Assembly: GCA_027186245.1 (NCBI GenBank)
Contig: CP114482.1
Location: 32,569,209-32,633,208, forward strand
Length of the DNA stretch: 64,000 nucleotides
Source of the DNA: Coriaria nepalensis
Taxonomy: Eukaryota > Streptophyta > Magnoliopsida > Cucurbitales > Coriariaceae
Direction: 5' to 3'
The translations under genes were made by a program, and so were the position numbers. The notes below the pieces were generated by a model that saw only the letters and a list, made by a program, of their open reading frames with translations, ran no database searches and was not told the origin of the DNA. Shown here one piece after another: positions 58,760 to 64,000 of the stretch (positions are counted from its first letter, which is position 1; every line of letters starts with the position of its first letter).

Positions 58760-61700
58760 AGGCATCTCCCTTATCCCTAAATTACGTTTATAATTCTTAA
58801 AAGACTTCGTTGAAAGTGTTTTGGTAAACAGATCCGCAATGTTCTATTTTGATACTATTTTCATAATTGTCACATCACCTCGGTGTACTATCTCTCTAAT
58901 GAGATGATATTTCCTCTCTATGTGCTAGCCCCTCTTGTGACTCCTCAATTCTTTTGAATTAGCCACTACTTCAGTGTTGCCACAATATAGGATTTGTGGC
59001 TTATCATATCTAGAATAACTTCCAAATCAATGTACAACTTTTTGAGCCAAATCGTCTCTTTCGCTACTTCACAAGCCGCTATATATTCAGCTTCCATAGT
59101 AAAATCTATAATATTGAATTGTTTGATACTTCTCCAGACTACAGCTCCTCCACCAAGTGTGAACACAAATCCAGAAGTTAATTTTCGACTATCTCTATTT
59201 GATTGAAAATTAGAATCAATGTATCCAGTAGGGTTCAGGTCTCCACCTGAATAAACAAGCATCTAGTCTCTCATTCTCCGAAGATACTTGAGAATATGTT
59301 TTACTTCTATGTAGTGTTCTAAACAAGAATTTGATTGATAATGATGGACTATCCCTACTGCATAAAAAATGTTAAGTTTTGTACACAACATGACATATAT
59401 AAGACTGCCTACAACTGCGGCATAGGGAATCTATCTCATCACTTCTTCTTCCTGCGGTGTCTTTGGACAGTTCTCTTTAGAAGAAACTACTTAATGCCCA
59501 ATCGGTAATTGACCTTTCTTGAAGTTTTGCATTGAGCATCGAGCCATCACCTTATCTATATAAAGGTTTGAGACAATGCCAAAAGTTTGTTCTTCCTATC
59601 TCTTAGGATTTGGACTCCTAGAACATAGCTTGCTTCTGCCAAATATTTCATTTAGAATTGCTCGGCTATCCATTTCTTCACATTTGAAAATATTTCTACA
59701 TCATTCCCAATGAGTAAAATATCATCTACATTAAGAACTAAGAAGACCGCCTTCTTATCTTTGATGTATTTATAGACACATGGTTCGTCAACATTTTGTT
59801 CAAAACCATACATCTTAATAGTCTCACAAACCTTAGGTTCCAAGACCTAAAGGCTTGCTTCAGCCCATAAATGGATCTAAGCAACTTGTAAACCTTTTAC
59901 TCTTGGCTTTTTTGCTCAAAATCTTCTGGTTGCATCATATAAATGCTCTCAGAAAAGCTGTCTTTACATCTATTTGCCATATCTCGCAGTCTAAACTAGT
60001 AGCTATGGATAAAAGAATGTGTATAGACTTTAGCATGACAATGGGAGAGAAAGTCTCTTCCTAATCGACTCATTTTCCTTAGGATATAGCCTTTTGCTAC
60101 AAGTCGTGTCCTGAAAGTCTCTAATTTCCCATCGATGCCTTTTTTCCTCTTGAAGATCCATTTACATCCAATGGGCTGGTATCTTCGGATGGATCTATAA
60201 GTTCCCAGACATAATTGGAATACTTGGATTCAATTTCTTAGTTCATCATATCTTACCATTTATCCTTGTCAAAATCATCCATTGCCTCCTTAAAGGTTAA
60301 CAGATCATCATGGTTAGTGTATGACACTAAAACCTATGCCTTATATTCATAACGAATGGGTTGTCTCACAATCCTGCCATTACAACGAGATACTAGGGTG
60401 TTCTGACTAAGATCGGTGGTCTCCTGATGTTGTCGTTCATTAGATGGTGATTGAGATGGTCTGATCTGATCATAATTTAATCTCTCTAGTACCACCTTAC
60501 TATGAAGTTTGTAGTTTGTCATACGGTCATGTTTGAGAAAGGTTGCATTTGTCAATACAAACACTTTTTTCTCACTAGGACTATAAAAACATCCCCTTTT
60601 CCTGGGAGCATAGCCAACGAATATGCAAACTTCAGATCGCGAGTCCAACTTCCCAGTCTTAGATTTCAGCATATGTGTTGGACACCCCCATATGCAAAAA
60701 TGGAATAAACTAGGTTTAGTGCCATTGCACAACTCTAAAAGTGTCATTTGTACAAACTTAGATGGAACTACATTCAAAATGTACATCGCGGTTCGAAGTG
60801 CATATCCCCAGAATATGAGTGGTAGGGATGAGTAGTTTAACATTGACCTAACCATATCTAATAATGTTTTGTTTCTCCTATCTACAACACCATTCTATTG
60901 TGATGTTCAAGTTGCTGTGAGTTGGGATATAATACCAATGTCCAACAAATGATCCTTGAATTCAAAATCAAAGTATACACCTCCTCAATCTGGTCAAAGT
61001 GTTTTAAGTGATTTTCCTAATTGCTTTTCAGCTTATGCTCGGAGTTCTTTGAACGTTTTAAAAATTTCAGATTTTCTTTGCATTAGGTATATGTATTCAT
61101 ATCTAGAATAATCATGAATGAAGGTGATGAAATATTGATAACCTCCTCTTTCTTGTACATTTATAGGACCGTAGACGTCGTTATGTACTAACTGAAGTGG
61201 TTCTTTGGCTCTTTAACCCTTTGTAGAGAAATGTCTCTTAGTCATCTTTCCTTCTAGACAAGATTCAAACCGGAAGAGTGCCAACAGTTAGCTCTCTTAA
61301 AGGACCATCCTTTACTAACCTATTTATCTTATTAAGATCGATATGTCCTAACCTAAGATTTCAAAGATATGTATCATTACTTTGAGAAACTTTTTGGCAT
61401 TTGTTAGATTTAGGATTTGCTACTTTAAATAATTCTGAATTGTTGAATGATCATTTATTTGGTTTAAGCGGATAAAGTCTATTAGTTTGTTTTGCATGAC
61501 AAATATCAAAACCTTTCTTAGAAATAATAATCACATTATTAATAAAATAAATATAAAAATATTATTCGTGCAACATAGATAAAGAAATCAAATTTCAGCA
61601 AAATCCAGGAATAAAATAAATATTGTTCAAAACAAGATAATTATTGCTAAAAACTAAACGGACTTCTCCTACTGCTTTGGTTGAAACAATCGCACTACTA

Positions 61701-62126
61701 CAAACTCTCATCGTCACCTCCCCAATAGCAAGCTCCCTCGAAGAACTATGTATCTGTAAAGAAGAAGAAACATGATTAGTGGCTCCCGAATCTACTATCC
61801 AATATGACAAATCATCTTCAACTAAACATGCTTCTAAAATAAGTAAATCAAATTTACCTTTCTTTTTCTCCCTTAGCTCAAAAAGATACTTGTTACAGTT
61901 TTTCTTCCAATGGCCATCAACTCCACCATGGAAACACTTTCCCTTGGGTTTCATTTTCTTGGAGTTGTCGTTCTTCTTACCTTTAAGTAACTTCTTGGCT
62001 TTGTTTCCCTTCTTCTCCTTACCATTGGTGTTCCTCCTTTTATTGTTCTTAGCATAAGAGAAAAACAACTTTTGTTCAGCAACATTTGCTTCACCTTCTT
62101 TGGACTTAGCCTTATTAACTTAAAAC
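58760..62126 (-). pseudogene. copia gag-pol relic (minus strand)
   Basis: Read leftward from 62126: gag end with basic residues and a zinc knuckle CFHGGVDGHWKKNCNKYL (second cysteine replaced by Gly); protease with YWIVDSGATNHVSS near 61790; integrase, best kept at 60334-60855 (MVRSMLNYSSLPLIFWGYAL, FVGYAPRKRGCFYSP); RT with FLVLNVDDILLIGND at 59652-59843, where YVDD has become NVDD; RNase H at 58966-59262 (GYIDSNFQSNRDSRKLTSGF, MEAEYIAACEVAKETIWL). Stops and shifts occur, though less densely than in the gypsy relics. The 5' part of gag and the 5' LTR are missing because another LTR starts at about 62127. Confidence 0.87.
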
Positions 62127-64000
62127 TGTACAATTATCGATAAAATAGGGATTATATTATAACTGCATAGTACAGTTAATAGCAGAAAGGGGCATGGGCT
62201 TTCCAACTCACCCTCTTTTTGTCCAATCGGGAAGATAAGTTAGAGGGATAAATATATTATGTAGGTTTTCCAGTCATCACCGACGGTGAGATCAGAAGTG
62301 ATTTCTGTTAGTTACTAAAGTAGAAAATACTATTCCATCTTAGTTTCAGTATCGTAAGAGTTAGGAAGTTCATGACTATTTTGTTAGTTCCTAAGGAAAA
62401 ATTGAGTGAAGTTCAGAATTCCTTTCTTCTTCTATAAATCTGGAATCCTAGAAAGTGAAGGCAATGATTTTGACAAAGAAGACCGTACAAGCTGAAGGTT
62501 ACTACTGGTAAGTAACATTTCTTTTTTTTTTTTTTTTTTTTTGCTTGAAATTGTTAGTTTTGATGTTAGGTTAGAGGTAAGATGTAGAATCTGTAAAGTA
62601 TAAATATATCAAGATGAAATCAAAGTTTATGAGTCTTATTTAGTTAGCAAAGTTCTGAATAAGTTAAGGTTCGAGTGTAGAGTTGAAGTACTCGAAGTCT
62701 AATAAACAAATGTACGAAGGGTCAACGAGGTCGAGGGCTGGCTTGACACCCTCGATGCCTTAAAAACAAAGAAATAAGCCTACAAGGTCGACGAGTTGAA
62801 GGGAGTCGACTGGGTCCATGGCTCAACACCTCGACGCCTTCAAAAAGTGTAAAATACTCTACGAGTTAAAGGGGGTCAACTAGGTCCACTTCTCAACACC
62901 TCGACGCCTTCTAGAGTCTAAAATACTCTATGGGTCGAAGGGGTCCACGGGGTCTATAGGTCGAAGAGTCGATGGCTTGATGGCTTGACACCTCGATGCC
63001 TTAATTATGCAAAATACTACATAGTGTCGATGGGGTTGATGGGGTCGACGGGGGTTGACGGGTCTATAGATTTACTGGGTAAAGTCTACTCTTTCAACAA
63101 CAGAATCCTAAATTAAGCTAGCTAAGGTTAGGATTAGGACTTAAAAAAGAGATGTGAGTGGAGGTTAGAAATTTTATTTAATTGAATTTCCTTGGACATC
63201 CTTATTGATTATGTTGTCCCTCTTTGCATATTTTAATATCTAGAATCGTTGGAGGAGCACCATTCCACTCCGTCTGGAGTTTGGACAGTGTAGAGCTAGC
63301 AAAGGCTTAAATGTGAGTGGTAATTACAGTTTGTTTATTTTTAAATAGTCTTGAGGATGTTAAAAGTTGCCGATGTGATTTCATGACCTTTGTTATATAT
63401 ACAGATTTTTGAATTTCCTTTGAATTGAAATGATGTTTTCAATAGATATATGTTATGTTTACTGCATTATGAAAATGTTTGGATTGAAATAAGAATCACA
63501 TGAGTATATGCCTTATGTATGGCATGCGATGTTTTATTTGGATGGAAGTGTATAAAGTTTGCATTTATGAATCCTTAGCGGGAGTAAAATGCCACGGGGG
63601 CCACCTCTTGACTCTCTAGCTAGAGTTAAGTGCCATGAGGGTCACCTCTTGAATCCTTAGTGAGAGCAAAGTACCACATGAGCCACCTCTTGAATCCTAT
63701 GCTCGTGTTGATTTTATGAATTGATAATGTGCTACTGAATATTGGTTTTGATGATGTTTCTGTTTACGAAACAAGTATATGTTTAAGAATTTGATTGGAA
63801 ATGATATGTTTACTATTTTCAATGAATGTATGCGAAGCTACCCCATTTTCTGTATAAAAAAAGAAAAAAGGTTTTGACATAGTGTTAATGAATATGTCCT
63901 TACCAGTTTTAAGCTCAAAACAGGTTGTGATTATCGCTCATTGAGTATTGTACTCACCCCTCATTTTTGTTGTAACCATTTTCATATTAGAGAAGGTAAA
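62127..64000. mobile_element. Long LTR-like block with minisatellites (copy 2, cut by window end)
   Basis: Homologous, in the same orientation, to 19096-21688, and lacking only that copy's right-hand end. Its minisatellite at about 62690-63070 uses the same TCGACGCCTTC words with different unit lengths. A second array at about 63565-63700 has three units of about 41 bp (CCACCTCTTGA[A/C]TC), matched by a poorer version at 21000-21110. It begins inside the copia gag, so it is a later insertion. No target duplication can be checked because the right end is missing. Confidence 0.55.
62690..63075. repeat. TCGA-rich minisatellite
   Basis: Irregular units of about 70-75 bp, each with CTCGACGCCTT or CTCGATGCCTT, an AAAATACTCTA-like core and GGGTCGA words. 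They are related to the 66-bp repeats at 19900-20220 but not interchangeable. Confidence 0.8.

Overview
This window reads as nuclear DNA of a flowering plant, most likely a eudicot. It is AT-rich, its genes are split by GT-AG introns, and much of it is decayed transposable elements. Three host genes can be reconstructed exon by exon: a Raf-like (group C, AT4G31170/AT2G24360 type) protein kinase (minus, 24262-28177), an ETR1-type ethylene receptor (minus, coding exons 32748-40747, with a probable 5' noncoding exon near 45.8-46.0 kb), and a REVEILLE-type single-MYB clock factor (plus, 53101-55265). All three keep their key catalytic or binding residues and have lengths typical of their families, so they look functional.

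Layout. 1-5 kb: a decayed Mutator-like element, with a C48/Ulp1-like protease relic (plus) facing a MuDR-type transposase relic (minus), and arrays of imperfect palindromes between and outside them. 5.6-11.7 kb: a broken Ty3/gypsy polyprotein with features of the Athila/Tat group and its probable 3' LTR. 11.8-22.3 kb: a second gypsy element on the minus strand (Tat-like gag and pol), interrupted by a 2.1-kb solo copia-type LTR with a perfect ATTAT target duplication and by a 2.6-kb LTR-like block full of minisatellites. 22.3-24.2 kb: low-complexity and GC-rich repeat DNA. 24.3-28.9 kb: the kinase gene. 28.9-32.3 kb: intergenic DNA with a LINE relic. 32.3-46.0 kb: the ETR1 locus. 46.1-52.1 kb: a copia-type LTR with its primer-binding site, unassigned retroelement-like DNA and a second LINE relic. 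52.2-55.8 kb: the REVEILLE gene. 57.0-64.0 kb: a minus-strand copia element (3' LTR, polypurine tract, pol, gag), broken in gag by a second member of the minisatellite-bearing LTR family that runs off the window.

The most notable structure is the ETR1 locus. A shortened gypsy element with two 689-bp LTRs lies in its last coding intron, making it 5.1 kb long. A shortened copia element with a 5-bp target duplication lies 188 bp upstream of the start codon, most likely inside a 5'-UTR intron of about 5 kb. The coding exons are untouched, so the receptor depends on splicing across both insertions.

The host genes do not form one pathway. ETR1 is an ethylene receptor, the MYB is a clock-output regulator and the kinase is a cytosolic signalling enzyme. 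One LTR family occurs four times in the window in both orientations, and a second long LTR family occurs twice. I found no convincing tRNA, rRNA, CRISPR array or organellar insertion.
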